From assembly GCA_930367215.1 (NCBI GenBank), contig OV884059.1, positions 18,066,945 to 18,130,944 on the forward strand: a DNA stretch of 64,000 nucleotides, written 5' to 3'. Source of the DNA: Pollenia angustigena (lineage: Eukaryota > Arthropoda > Insecta > Diptera > Polleniidae). Below, one piece after another: positions 32,920 through 43,341 of this stretch; the first letter of the stretch is position 1; each line of letters starts with the position of its first letter. A model generated the notes under the pieces. The model was given only the letters and a program-made list of their open reading frames with translations, was not told where the DNA came from and did not search any database. The position numbers and the translations under genes are program-made.

Positions 32920-34555
32920 CTAGCTGACCCGGTCCGCGTTGCTGGCCCTAAGCAAACATTATTGTTGTATTTCCAGACGATTTTAGTTGGTAAGAAAAAT
33001 ATTCAGCTAACTTAAAAAGTTTTCCCAGTTTCACCGGGAGCGTTTAGAAAAAAATCCCTCCAGTTTTATCTTTCACAGCTTTCATAAGGGTTTCGTATGC
33101 CTATTTTTGTTGTCGAATCAACAGTGGAAATTTTGTTCGAACTGATTCCCTTAGGGCTCCGCAAAATCGATGCAACTTTTTTCCGATTTTAGATAAATAG
33201 AAAAAGTAGCGTGGTATATTTTTCTTTCGATGAAAACTTAAAATGGATTAATACAAACATTTAAAAGAAAAATTAGTGAAATCGATGGAGCCGTTTTCTG
33301 ATTTTGGGTAATTCAAAAAAGTGGGCGTAAAAGTGGGCAGGGCAATATCTTTTTTCCGCAAAACCTAAGTTATGTACCATGGCGATCATTTTAAAGAAAA
33401 TTCGTCCAAATCGGTCAAGCCGTTCTCCAGTTATGCGCTTAATAGAAAAAGTGGGCGTAAAAGTAGGCGTGGTAAATTTTTTTTTCGTTGAAAACTTAAA
33501 GTTGATTAATACGAACATTTGAAAGAAAAATTAGTAAACTCGATGGAACCGTTTTCTGATTTTAGGTAAATCGAAAAAAGTTGGCGGGGCAAAATTTTCT
33601 TTCCGTAAAAACCTAAGTTGGACCATTGCGATCATTTTAAAGAAAAACTCTTTCAAATCGGTCAAGCCGTTCTCAAGTTATGGATTTTGTCGCGCCCCTC
33701 CGCCCCCAGACCGAAAATCTTCACGACTTCACGGTGTCACCCGCCTTAATATTCTGAAGATTCCCTGAAAATTTCATCAAAATCGGCCCAGCCGTTTTGG
33801 AGTCCATACGTTACATACACACATACATACATACACACACATCCTATTTTATATATATAGATTTATGAGGAGGTTATCCGGGTAATCCCAGGGAGATCTG
33901 AGAAGTAATGGATTCTACCGATTTGTTCGTCTCCAACTTGCCAGCGATTTCACTTTGAATCTTAAAATTCAGTTCGTCGACATCAACGCAGCTAGTATAG
34001 CACGTTCGCTCAACAAATCATGATTTCTGTAATTTTGTATAATGTTTGAAAACACCTTTCGGATGAGTTCGGACTTGATTCGGTGAACCGGCAGAAATTG
34101 CAATATCCACCGGGATTTTGTCGTTTCCTATGTCCAGCAATTGTTTGGAAAATACGTCTCGAGATTAATTGTTTTGCAGCACGACCCGCATTTTCAGAGT
34201 CAATTTGAGCTTCCTAACGTGTTTCCACAAAGCAGACGACTTCAAACTTGCATTTAATTCATCGGCGGGTGTTGATCGTGGTATCACTGGCAGTGTTTGC
34301 CAAAAATCACCTGCCAACAAATCATCGTACCTGCAAATCGGCTTTGATTGTTTCGTAGTAGGCGTAAAAAAATAAATAAAAAAATCGGACAAAGTGGGCG
34401 TGAAAGTGGGCGTGGCAAAATTTTCTTTCCGTAAAAACCTAAGTTGGACCATGACGATCATTAGAAAAAAAAAACTGTCCAAATCGGTCCAGCCGTTCTC
34501 AACTGATGCAATTACCAACGAACAACATTGATTTTTATATATATAGATAGATAGA
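32920..34555 (-). mobile_element. Helitron, 1.64 kb, inserted in LINE
   Basis: On the minus strand it starts TCTATCTATCTATATATATA and ends GGGTCAGCTAG, matching the Helitron 5' TC and 3' CTRR rules. It sits between A and T of the LINE, whose uninterrupted sequence ('atttgattattgattgtaat') is visible at about 22232. No target duplication, as expected. It contains 'aaagtgggcgtaaaagtggg' direct repeats and a helicase fragment. An internal copy of the terminal 'tatatatagat' near 33860 suggests a composite or nested origin. Confidence 0.88.
33870..34345 (-). pseudogene. Helitron Pif1-like helicase fragment
   Basis: Minus-strand translation gives DDLLAGDFWQTLPVIPRSTP followed by ADELNASLKSSALWKHVRKL and a KMRV-like end, matching the conserved mid-helicase region of Helitron Rep/helicase proteins (GGDFRQxLPV motif). 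A shifted continuation has VDVDELNFKIQSEIAGKLE, a further C-terminal helicase stretch. There is no Rep (HUH) domain. It is embedded in the Helitron, so it is a residual of an autonomous parent. Confidence 0.85.
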
Positions 34556-35505
34556 TTGATTGTAATAGGGGGGCAAGATACCCGGCGCAATGTGAATGTT
34601 ATATGTACGCATTTTTGCTCATTGACCATTATCATCCATAGTCTTAACCATGTTTCTAGTTGAAATATATGATGCTGTAAGTAACGAGATGCTTCATAAC
34701 GGTTTTCGTGGACACTAAGAAAAGCTGTATCGTCTGCAAATGTTGAAGTTTGGGTGTAGTTGTTTGTTGGCATGTCCGAAGTATAAATTAAGTATAATAG
34801 AGGGCCCACGATGCTGCCCTGTGGGACTCCAGCACCAATTGGCTGAGGTGGACTTAAGAAATTTCCTTCCTTAATAATAAATTGACGACCGATTAAGTAG
34901 CTTTCTAGCAGCTTGTGAGTGTTTACTGGTAAGTTTAGCCTCAATTTATGTAATAAGCCGTCATGCCAGACTTTATCAAAAGCTTGAGAAACATCGATGA
35001 AGAGAGCGGAACAATATTTTCATTCTTCAAAGGCTTTTTTTATTGCGTTTACTATTCGGTGGTTTTGCTCAATTGTGCTGTGTTCTCTTCTAAAGCCGAA
35101 TTGGTGGTTAGGAATACATCTATTTTCAGTTAAAATTGGGTCAATTTTGAAACTAACAGCTTCTCAAACAGCTTTGATATATTAGAAAGTAAGCTTATAG
35201 GCCTATATGCCTCAACTTTTGTGGGATCCTTTCCTGGTTTAGGTATCATGGTGACTAAGGAAACCTTCCACTTTTAAGGATAGTATTCCAGACGTAAAAT
35301 AGCGTTAAAAATGAAAAGAATCATTTTATTTGCTATGCTGGGTAGTTCCAAAAGCATTTTGTTGCTGATCTTATCAAAGCCAAGGGCTTTCTTGGGGCTT
35401 AAATCGCAAATAGCCTTTTCGATCTCTCTTATCTCAAATCTTAGGGGAACAGCTGCTCTAGCAGCAACAGGTGGTAACTCGACCGCAATATCTTGAGATA
35501 TATGC

Positions 35506-36000
35506 CACTATGACGCATATAACCGAATTCGAATATAATCAAGTTATGTGAATAAAGGAAATTAAAAATGCATATAATTTACACCGACATCAGGCTTATG
35601 GTTTTACAACAGAGTTACATACTGTATTATTAATAAGTCAAATAATAACAATATATTTCCTAACTGATACCAACGGCAACACCTATTTTTTTACGAGTAG
35701 AGACTTGATGACAAAAATTAAATGATTTAATTCATTCTTTCTTTGGATGGATTCTTGATTCGAAAACTTAAAAGAACTTAGTAAATTTTGCTAATGTGAC
35801 TATAACGCCATTAATTTGCTTTACTTTGCCCTTTGATGACTGTTGATAGATGGCATATATGGCAAATGTGCTTATATCGCTAAATGGACTTTAAAGTTAA
35901 TATGGTATATTAAATTAACTTATAGCGGCAAAATAAACAGATAAAATGGACTATATCGCTAATGTGACTATAAGCGTTGTGACTATAAACGAAAAGTACT
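35506..36000. other. Unassigned insert between LINE and Harbinger
   Basis: LINE homology stops sharply at about 35505 (compare 51430, where the LINE continues). The insert has repeated 'gtgactata(a)cg' and 'tatatcgcta' motifs near 35800-36000, suggesting subterminal repeats of another DNA element. No ORF. Confidence 0.4.
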
Positions 36001-36439
36001 GTATATAAAATTTGATAACATTTATATAAAAAAGATGTATTAATGTAAATTAATATGTACATATATGTATATACATATGCATGTGTATTATTATTAAATG
36101 AATGTATTTAAATGAAAAATAAATCAAATACAAAACAGTAAAAATAAAAAATTAAACTGCAATTATGTATTTAAAATCGGTGGCATATCATAACGTCCAG
36201 TGACACAGTGTCTATGGATACTGTGACGCTCCAAAAAGTGTCATAGTCTCAAACAGCAATGTATATTTCTAATCAATGATTTAAATAATGATTTTGAACA
36301 CATAATTGGAGTTTAAGCTTTTTGTTTGAATACACATTCGAATTATATGAAAATTTAATTTGCAAATATTTTTGTTTTACATGCTTTTTTTTTAATTATT
36401 ATCTTTTTAAATAATATATAAATTAAAATAATTAAGTAA

Positions 36440-37436
36440 TAAAAATATATTATTAAATTATTGAATGAAAAAATGGCTTGTCGTTTTATTTCTCCATCAA
36501 TGTTTGCAGCAGTTTCTTGCGCTCCTGGGGATTCCTCTTCTGCTATGTTTTCTACCCAACTATTTTCTAAGAAAGGTTCATCCTCTTCAAATTTAGATAT
36601 ATTATGCAGTATACAAAAAACTAAAATCCATTCGCAGCACTTTTGATAGCTTTCTTTGTTTGCTAAACGCATTCTTAGCTCTTTAAGGCTGCCAAATTTT
36701 TCTTTCAGAAGACCAAAGCAATGCTCTACTCGAACTTGATAACGACTGTGTCTCAAATTGGTCGCATACAACTTGCGCTTTTAGAGAATAGTGTTGACTT
36801 CGAGAAAAATATTGAACAGGATCAACAATAGGAGCTTCTGCGAGTTTTATTTCTGTCCCATCTATATATATAACCAACGCAGAATGAAAGCTCATCAACG
36901 TGTCAGATACAGTTTCGTTCCGCTCCATTTCATTTGGCCAGTATATATACTCTGATTTCAAGGACAACAAAATATTAAAAATCCTGCTTGTGAAAGCGGA
37001 TGTTGTTCCACCATCTCCGATTCCAAATATTGAGGCTATCTTCAAATACGCTGCGCTTTCTCCAGAAGAACCCAAACGGTAGAGCACAACAGCCAACTGT
37101 AGTTCCGCTGAATATTGCTTACATGATTAAGCTTCATTAAACTCCTTGCCATTCATTATTATGCTAACGAGTTCTGCAAACTGCTCTCTGCTAACCCTTA
37201 GTATTTGCTTAAATCTAGCGTCGTCTAGAGTTGTTTCGCCAAGTAGAGGATATTGAAACTCGATCAAAAATTCCGCGGCGACAAGATATTGTAATAGTTA
37301 TATTTTCCTCAAACAAGTTATATGTATGTAATTTACTGCTCGATATTTATGAATTACCTTCGTTCAGAACTATTTCCTGGGCAACTTCTTCTACTAATGC
37401 TGCGATGATATTTTCTTTTGCACTGCTTCTTGGCAT
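36440..37436 (-). pseudogene. PIF/Harbinger transposase, internally deleted (dup copy 1)
   Basis: Begins MPRSSAKENIIAALVEEVAQ at 37436, then an intron-like gap and FEENITITISCRRGIFDRVS. An 11-base deletion relative to copy 2 shifts frame at about 37230. Further on, LAVVLYRLGSSGESAAYLKI is followed by FGIGDGGTTSAFTSRIF and the first catalytic Asp in VIYIDGTEIKLAEAP, then FSRSQHYSLKAQVVCD. There the sequence jumps to HSRYQVRVEHCFGLLKEKFG with the catalytic Glu, so the segment with the second Asp is deleted. C-terminal LVFCILHNISKFEEDEPF follows. Lies within the minus-strand Jockey LINE. Confidence 0.85.
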
Positions 37437-37654
37437 TTTAAAACAATTTCACAAAATAATCAAACACCTTTTTGTAAATTTTCACGACAAATAATTCTGT
37501 AAAATAGCTGTTATCTTATTTGCATCTAGCATTGCAAAGTTGCTTAAAATACCGCTCACTGTCAATGATAAAATTATTGCACTAGCAAACCGTTGCAACC
37601 TAAAACGCATTAAACACTGAATACCGCTACTATGTTTCGATTTTGCAAATAATC

Positions 37655-37906
37655 CTCACGATGATCACACATTAGGTAGTGTTTGACTCGGGTTTTTATC
37701 AAAATGGCAGAACCACAAGCTCTATCTCGAAGATCCTTGGTATCATATAGTATATAACTATTGATATAAAACGTATTTCTTGAGGTCAAATGAGTTTCAG
37801 AAACCATCATGACATCAATTTGTTTATTTTTAAGAAAGTATTCTTATTCATTTTTATGTTGGCGGATGCCGTTTGCGTTCCAAAAACAAATTTTTAAACA
37901 GTTCAT
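37655..37906 (-). pseudogene. Jockey LINE ORF2, N-terminal endonuclease fragment (dup copy 1)
   Basis: Starts MNCLKICFWNANG at 37906; its ATG overlaps ORF1's TGA as ATGA, a usual Jockey arrangement. Contains the catalytic Asn (WNANG) and Glu (VSETHL) of the APE-type endonuclease, but one stop interrupts it at about 37843 and the Harbinger element cuts it off after the MCDHREDYL region. Confidence 0.75.
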
Positions 37907-38987
37907 GGATTGTTAAGTACAGCTTGCAATAGCATCGATTGCATTCTAAGAGTTTCCTGCATCATATTACCCATTGCGTTCGTAAAATTATTTACTGTTT
38001 GCACTAATGTTTCCTTGGTTTTTTCTAGACGACTTTAATTTGTTACTGGAGTTTCATCATCACTTGGAGCAGCACCTTTCATTGGCACATGGTTTGATTT
38101 TACGTTAGCGTAAGAGGTTCTGTTATTACTATGAATGTTATTAGTGTTTATTTGATTTGTTACTTGCATTTAGGGGGATTAGTTTTCGGTTCAGATGACT
38201 GCTTGACGATAGTTTATACAGGGCATCCTCTATAATTGGCAGTGTGATTACCGCCACAGTTGCTACATTTTTTTACATTGGGGTCGCTTTTAGACTTATC
38301 GCAAAGAACTGTACCATATAATTAACCACATACTTCGCAAACAGGGGGTAAGTAGCAGTATGCCTTAGTATGGCCAAATTCTTGGCAGTTTAGACATTGA
38401 ACGGGAGCATTTCTTCTGTACTGAATATATTTCAAATTGTTAATATGGTGTGTTTCGTTTTTTAAAGCTTTACGTCGCCGGGTTCTAACTCCATTTGAAA
38501 TAGTTGTTGGGGATTATTTTCCTATTTTTAATATTTACTACATGTTTTACTTTGAAGACTTTCTCTTCGAAGAAAGTTTTAATTTCATCTGGGTTCACAT
38601 ACGATTCAATTCCCTGAATCACAACCTGATGACCTTTACTGCTTTTCAGTTGATATGTACAAAAGTTTTATTAAGAGCTTCAAATCTTGTAATTAACTTT
38701 CGAAAATCATTCTCGTGATTCACCTGTATTTTAGTATCGTTAATACTACCACGCTTGTTTGCAGCTACGTAAAACGAATTTTTACTTATCACCGAGATCA
38801 AACTCTTTATTAGCTCATTTGAGTTTTGCTCCCTAAGATATATCGGAGGAGTCTTGGACGATTTTATCAGGTTTGGTGCTTCAGAGGATTCGTCCTCCAG
38901 AATTGCAAAACGATTTTGTGAATTAATTCTATCAAAAGATGGTACTTTTGAGGCCGGAGCAACAGCTGAAGCACTGTTGACAATCAT
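37904..38987 (-). pseudogene. Jockey LINE ORF1 (gag-like) pseudogene (dup copy 1)
   Basis: N-terminus MIVNSASAVAPASKVPSFDR, then PPIYLREQNSNELIKSLIS and an RNA-binding/PRE_C2HC-type middle. After a frameshift there are CCHC knuckles: CLNCQEFGHTKAYC, a second knuckle broken by a stop, and CSNCGGNHTANYRGC. The tail MQVTNQINTNNIHSNNR leads to ML.QAVLNNP. Stops in the knuckle region and frameshifts make it dead. It would have bound the element RNA. Confidence 0.8.
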
Positions 38988-39120
38988 GTAGGAAATTATT
39001 ATGATTAATATGTTTTAAACATTGAATCTTCAAAACATGCTCCACAATTTTAGATAGAACAGGCAATATGGATATCGGCCGGTAGTCGCCAGACCCAGTT
39101 GTTGCTAAAACATCTGTCAA
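38988..39120 (-). pseudogene. Short LINE RT fragment fused upstream of ORF1
   Basis: Translates TGSGDYRPISILPVLSKIVE followed by HVLKIQCLKHINHNNFLHDCQ, the fingers motif (YRPISILP) of a non-LTR RT. Joined to the Jockey ORF1 start, so two different LINE pieces are fused; the same fusion occurs in copy 2. Confidence 0.65.
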
Positions 39121-39332
39121 AATAAGATGTTATCTCAATTTGTTAATTTTTGAAACTCACCTACTCATATGTAAAATATACTGGTCCTTACTTTTTTACC
39201 TCAAAATTTCAAAAAGCAGACCCTCTTATGGCCAATGTCACCAATTTTTGTTTAAATTTCATTTTTTTATGTCAAATAAAAATAGAATTATGTATATGAA
39301 AAACTATATTTAAATATGAAATAGAATTGTTC

Positions 39333-40627
39333 CAAGGCGAATACAAGGTAAACTCGTAGCTACAACAATTACAACTCCTTCAAAAATAACAGGCATTTTG
39401 TTAGTGTAACAAATCCGATTTGTCAAAATAGTTGTTTACGAAAAGTGTGAGTAAAAAGTAAACCATAAAAAATTTTAAAGGTTTTTTTATATTTAAAGTT
39501 GTGTGTTGTGTGGATTCTATGTTTTAGAAGATTTAATGAGAAATAGAAATTTTAAAGGCACGTTTTTTTACATTTGGTTATTTGACTCGTTTCCTACTAA
39601 ACCGATTGTGGTAGAGTTCAATTCCGAAATGCTTAGGAGAAGTGGAAAGAATTGTACACCAATATTGTTCTTGTCTTGTGAATTCTTTTGAGAGTGTTTT
39701 GAACAGATCCAAGGATCCAGCATATACATAAAAATTGGGAAAAAAAAAGTCTAGCTTACCAACGCAGAAAGAAAAAATTAAATGGCAAAATTATAGGAAA
39801 CGCACAGCTTCCGATTACTGGACTTCTGAAGTTTTCATATGAATTTGCGATTTTCCACTACATTTGTAAACGTATGTGGCCAATTTTAGTGTCTTTTGAA
39901 AGCTTTTTAACAGATCTTTCTGAAAATGTTAAATTTATCCAAAAGTTTTTAACTCTTTAGCTCCAAAAACAATTTTTACAAAATTTTTATCAAAATGTTA
40001 CGGAAGTGCACTAGGAAACAAAAATTTAATCAAATAAACCACAGCTTCGCTAAATAAACATTCTCCGCATAGCCGGCCTACAGTCGGGCGCAAGGATTTT
40101 CTCATCTATGGTATAACAAACAACGACTTCGCTAAAAAAAGCTTCTCCGTATAGCAATTGATATGCTTACTACCTATAAACTCTTGTATTGTCGCAAACT
40201 CATCGTCGCTCCTTAATGGATTAAGAATTTTAAAATAAAATGTTCATATTCAGAGAGAACTATTTTAAAGCTCTTAAATTATAACAGTATTAGCTATATG
40301 CGTTCAGAAATGCAGTGGGGAATCGCAAATTTATATGAACACTTTATTTTTCCCTTTTCTATTCCCCTTTGTCTTTTTTATTTGGAGCTGCGTTGGCAAA
40401 CTAGAATTAAGCCACAATTTTTTTGTTCTTGCACATTTTGCTCAAATTAGGGATCTTCATTTAAAATAACTGTGTAATATAATAGAAAAAAAATTCACAA
40501 ATTTCAACAATCACAATTTTTTTTAAATGAAAAACAAAAATAATTAAAAAATAAAATTTATTGACAAATCGGATTTTACAGCTGACGAACAGATGTTCTA
40601 AAGAGTTTACCTTGTTGAAGTCGCCTT
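39333..40627. mobile_element. 1.3-kb TIR element with 9-bp target duplication
   Basis: Ends CAAGGCGAATAC and inverted GAAGTCGCCTTG, both followed inward by AACAAGGTAAACTC-type sequence. Flanked by GAATTGTTC on both sides (39324-39332 and 40628-40636). Nine-bp duplications are typical of Mutator-like elements; an 8-bp superfamily with one fortuitous matching base cannot be excluded. No transposase; the frame at 39503-39691 is weak and unrecognised. Confidence 0.8.
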
Positions 40628-40948
40628 GGAATTGTTCAAATTGGCCATTAAATTTTTTTTATTTTGAAAAATATTAGAAAAAATTTGAATGCCAACTCCG
40701 ACTCCACAGCCCTGAACACGAGCTTTTTTTTTAGAGAATAAGTTAATACGCTTTTAAAAAAGCGATAAATAAACACAGCTTTGTTTGGTTTGAAAATAAT
40801 AACACAATTAAAACTAGAACATATAATCCAAACAATAATTTAAATATCTTTCTTTCATATTTTCGCATTTCATAAATGTTTTGTTATAGATTTTTTTATC
40901 TGGTTTATTTATTTTTCTTAATTAATTTTCTAAAACAAATTAATTTTA

Positions 40949-41291
40949 TAATAAAAATAAAATAGTTGAGCTCGAGGCCTGGATTGTTCTTTAAAATTCT
41001 TCTTTATTTTTTCCAATATTTCGCTACTCTTCGAGTAGCATCCTCAGGGAGTATAATGGATTTTAAATAAACAAACAAAATTTCTTATAGTTGTTTTTAA
41101 CTCGTCATCTACTACTACAGTAGTAATTATGATGACGAGTTAAAAACAACTATAAGAAATTTTGTTTGTTTATTTAAAATCCATTATACTCCCTGAGGAT
41201 GCTACTCGAAGAGTAGCGAAATATTGGAAAAAATAAAGAAGAATTTTAAAGAACAATCCAGGCCTCGAGCTCAACTATTTTATTTTTATTA
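40949..41291. mobile_element. 343-bp near-perfect palindrome
   Basis: Left arm TAATAAAAATAAAATAGTTG through GAGCTCGAGGCCTGG is matched base for base by the right arm, with a loop of about 20 bases (ctactactacagtagtaatt) near 41120. Each arm contains CTGAGGATGCTACTCGAAG followed by AGTAGCGAAATATTGG, a CTGAGGA/hairpin/CGAAA motif reminiscent of hammerhead-type sequences of Penelope-like elements. No ORF. Confidence 0.85.
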
Positions 41292-42329
41292 TTAAATTGG
41301 AAAGGTCAAATAAAAAACAACTTAAATAAATTAATTTTAGCTATAATAAGAACATTTAAAAAAAGATTTGATTTGATTTTCCGAAGTGATGCTAAAGAAA
41401 AGGTTTTAAAAAATTTTGCCCGCCCACCCTAGATTTTATCCTGGCTACGCCCATGTATTCGTGTACTGTCATCGGGAATATGTATGCCTGCAAAGTTTCA
41501 TCCATTTGCATTGAGTAAAAGGCGATCAAAAAAGCATTTTACCAAAAAAAAAATTTAATGTTCTAATAAAGAAGTTCGTTGTTATATTCCAGAGCACCTT
41601 GTAAAATGCATCTAATTTGCAAAAATCTAAATTATTTGCATACAAAGATGATGTACTTGGCAAAAGAAAAAATTTGATACCCATATTGCCCTATATAAAA
41701 CGAAGTTCTACCACCCCATTGCATTTTTGTCAAAACGCGAACTAGCACGAATTTCAAAAAAAGCTGAGACACGTATTTAATTAAATCGACTAAAGAATAA
41801 AATATGTTAATTTGGCACTTTTATTACAAACAACTCCGAACAAAAAATTTAAAAACCGTTATTTTTACAGAAAATCCTTAAAAAAAAGGACATGGGTGAT
41901 CGTCCTTGGACAAATTGTATATACAGTTGGGCGCGCCTTAAAAAAACCTTTCTTACGATACCCAATTTGTATATGTTGGTAAGGGAACAGATTCACAAAT
42001 TAACAAAACATACAAAAATAGACCCATTTTCAAACTGGTCCAGCTCACGAGAGGTCAAAGCTGGAGCCGAAATATTGAAAATGTCATCTTAAAAAAGTCC
42101 AAGGTTTATTTTTAGGAGGGTACATCGAGCACTTTTTTTGGTGAGTCGCTCTAATGTATATATATGTAACAATTATTTAGTTTTTGTCTAGTTGCTCTGT
42201 ATTCTGCTCGCACAATGGTGAAGGGTATATAAGATTCGACACAGCCGAATATAGCACTCTTACTTGTTTTTTATTAAATTTGTTATACATATGTGTTTAG
42301 AACAGAAGGTTTGGTCAATACTCTCAAAA
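41292..42329. other. Unassigned repeat-like sequence ending in repeat A tail
   Basis: Non-coding. The frame at 41892-42092 has no recognisable domain. The final part (about 42190-42275, 'gattcgacacagccgaatat' then 'agcactcttacttg') is the 3' end of repeat family A, abutting the conserved OBP upstream flank as in copy B. Confidence 0.5.
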
Positions 42330-43081
42330 CACTGCTTTACAAATTTTAAGTTTGGAAAAGTACCAAGAACGCCACATGCTTAGAAAAGTTAACTGCGACC
42401 TCCTGAACACGAAAAACGCTGTAATTTTTTTTCCTAAGTACCGTTTTTTAGATAACGGTACTTTTGTGTTTTTCGGTGTATGGTCCCACTCAAAGAAAAT
42501 TGCTATCTGATAAGAAATGGCTGAGTAATGGCACCTCAAAGTTCAAAAATGGCCTATTTTTTTACGTTTTTTTCCAAAATTTTTCATATTTATTTCATTT
42601 TTTTCTACGTTATATTAAATATCTGGAATGTTTTATTTTTTAACCAAATAGTATATTTAATAACATTTTAAGCGTGATTTGAAAAAAATCGGATGAAAAA
42701 TAATGAAAAATAAAGTTTTTATTAAGGATTTTGTGGAACGGCAATATTTTCATCTTCATTGCTCACACACAATATTCGGCGTCCATCAGTATTTAACAAA
42801 AAACGGAATTTGATATAAAATGAAAAAAATGTCGTTCCACAAAATCCTTAATAAAAACTTTATTTTTCATCCGATTTTTTTCATTTCATTTATTTCGATC
42901 GGACTTTTTGCTTGCGCTCCACAAGGGTTTGAGTGGGACCATACACCGAAAAACACAAAACTACCGTTATCTAAAAAACGTTACTTAGAAAAAAAATTAC
43001 AGCGATTTTCGTGTTCAGGAGGTCCAAAATAACTTATCTATGCATGTGGCGTTCTTCGTATTTTTTGGCTGTAAACCAGTG
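42330..43081. mobile_element. 752-bp foldback element with CACTG ends
   Basis: Ends CACTGCTTTACAAA and inverted CTGTAAACCAGTG. Long inverted blocks pair: 42397-42490 with 42920-43030 ('gtatggtcccactcaa' and complement) and 42670-42735 with 42835-42885. The empty target is visible in OBP copy B's flank (9770-9790, 'ctctcaaaattatctg'), with AAA on each side. The two overlapping small frames are just the two strands of one inverted repeat. Confidence 0.8.
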
Positions 43082-43341
43082 AAATTATCTGGGGCGTATA
43101 AATGACAGATATTAAATATACCGCAGCTGCTCTGAGTCATTGTTATTACCACCGGTAACAGTAAGCCCCAGTAGTTATAATAGACTTTGAAAAAGCCACT
43201 TTACGAGTAACGTCGTGGCTTCTGTTTATACCAAAATGTTGAAACGAGAGGTTTTACACATGCCGGGTTAGGGGCTGCTTTTTGCTTGTAACAAAGATCG
43301 AAATAAAAGCTTTTAATCATTGTTCACAATTTTACCTTTTT

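Larger units (their letters stand above)
32340..35505 (-). pseudogene. Jockey-clade LINE ORF2, RT to C-terminus, interrupted by Helitron
   Basis: Going down the minus strand: EIREIEKAICDLSPKKA-like thumb-proximal text near 35430, frameshifted RT N-motifs to 34950, then an open RT core (34944-34556) with GVPQGSIVGPLLYLIYTSDM and TFADDTAFLS (FADD in place of the usual YADD) and MVNEQKCVHITF. After the Helitron at 32920-34555 it resumes HVKYLGIHLDWRLTWKCHIE and runs to a Jockey-type tail (LILKPIWCYGIQLWGTAS-like) ending near 32370. Frameshifts and stops make it dead. The 5' part of this same insertion is probably the ORF1/EN at 37655-38987, separated by the Harbinger and unassigned sequence. Confidence 0.85.

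Noticed and set aside
39503..39691. 62-codon frame inside the 9-bp-TSD element
   Set aside because: Short, no catalytic motifs, and it partly resembles translated family A text (an 'EFNSEMLRRSGK' segment); unlikely to be a transposase.
41892..42092. 66-codon frame MGDRPWTNCIYSWARLKK...
   Set aside because: Conserved in both duplicates only because the duplication is recent; no domain, no splice context, and embedded in repeat-like sequence.
42324..43032. Two short frames with the peptide EWDHTPKNTK on opposite strands
   Set aside because: They are the two arms of the foldback element read in opposite directions, not two related genes.
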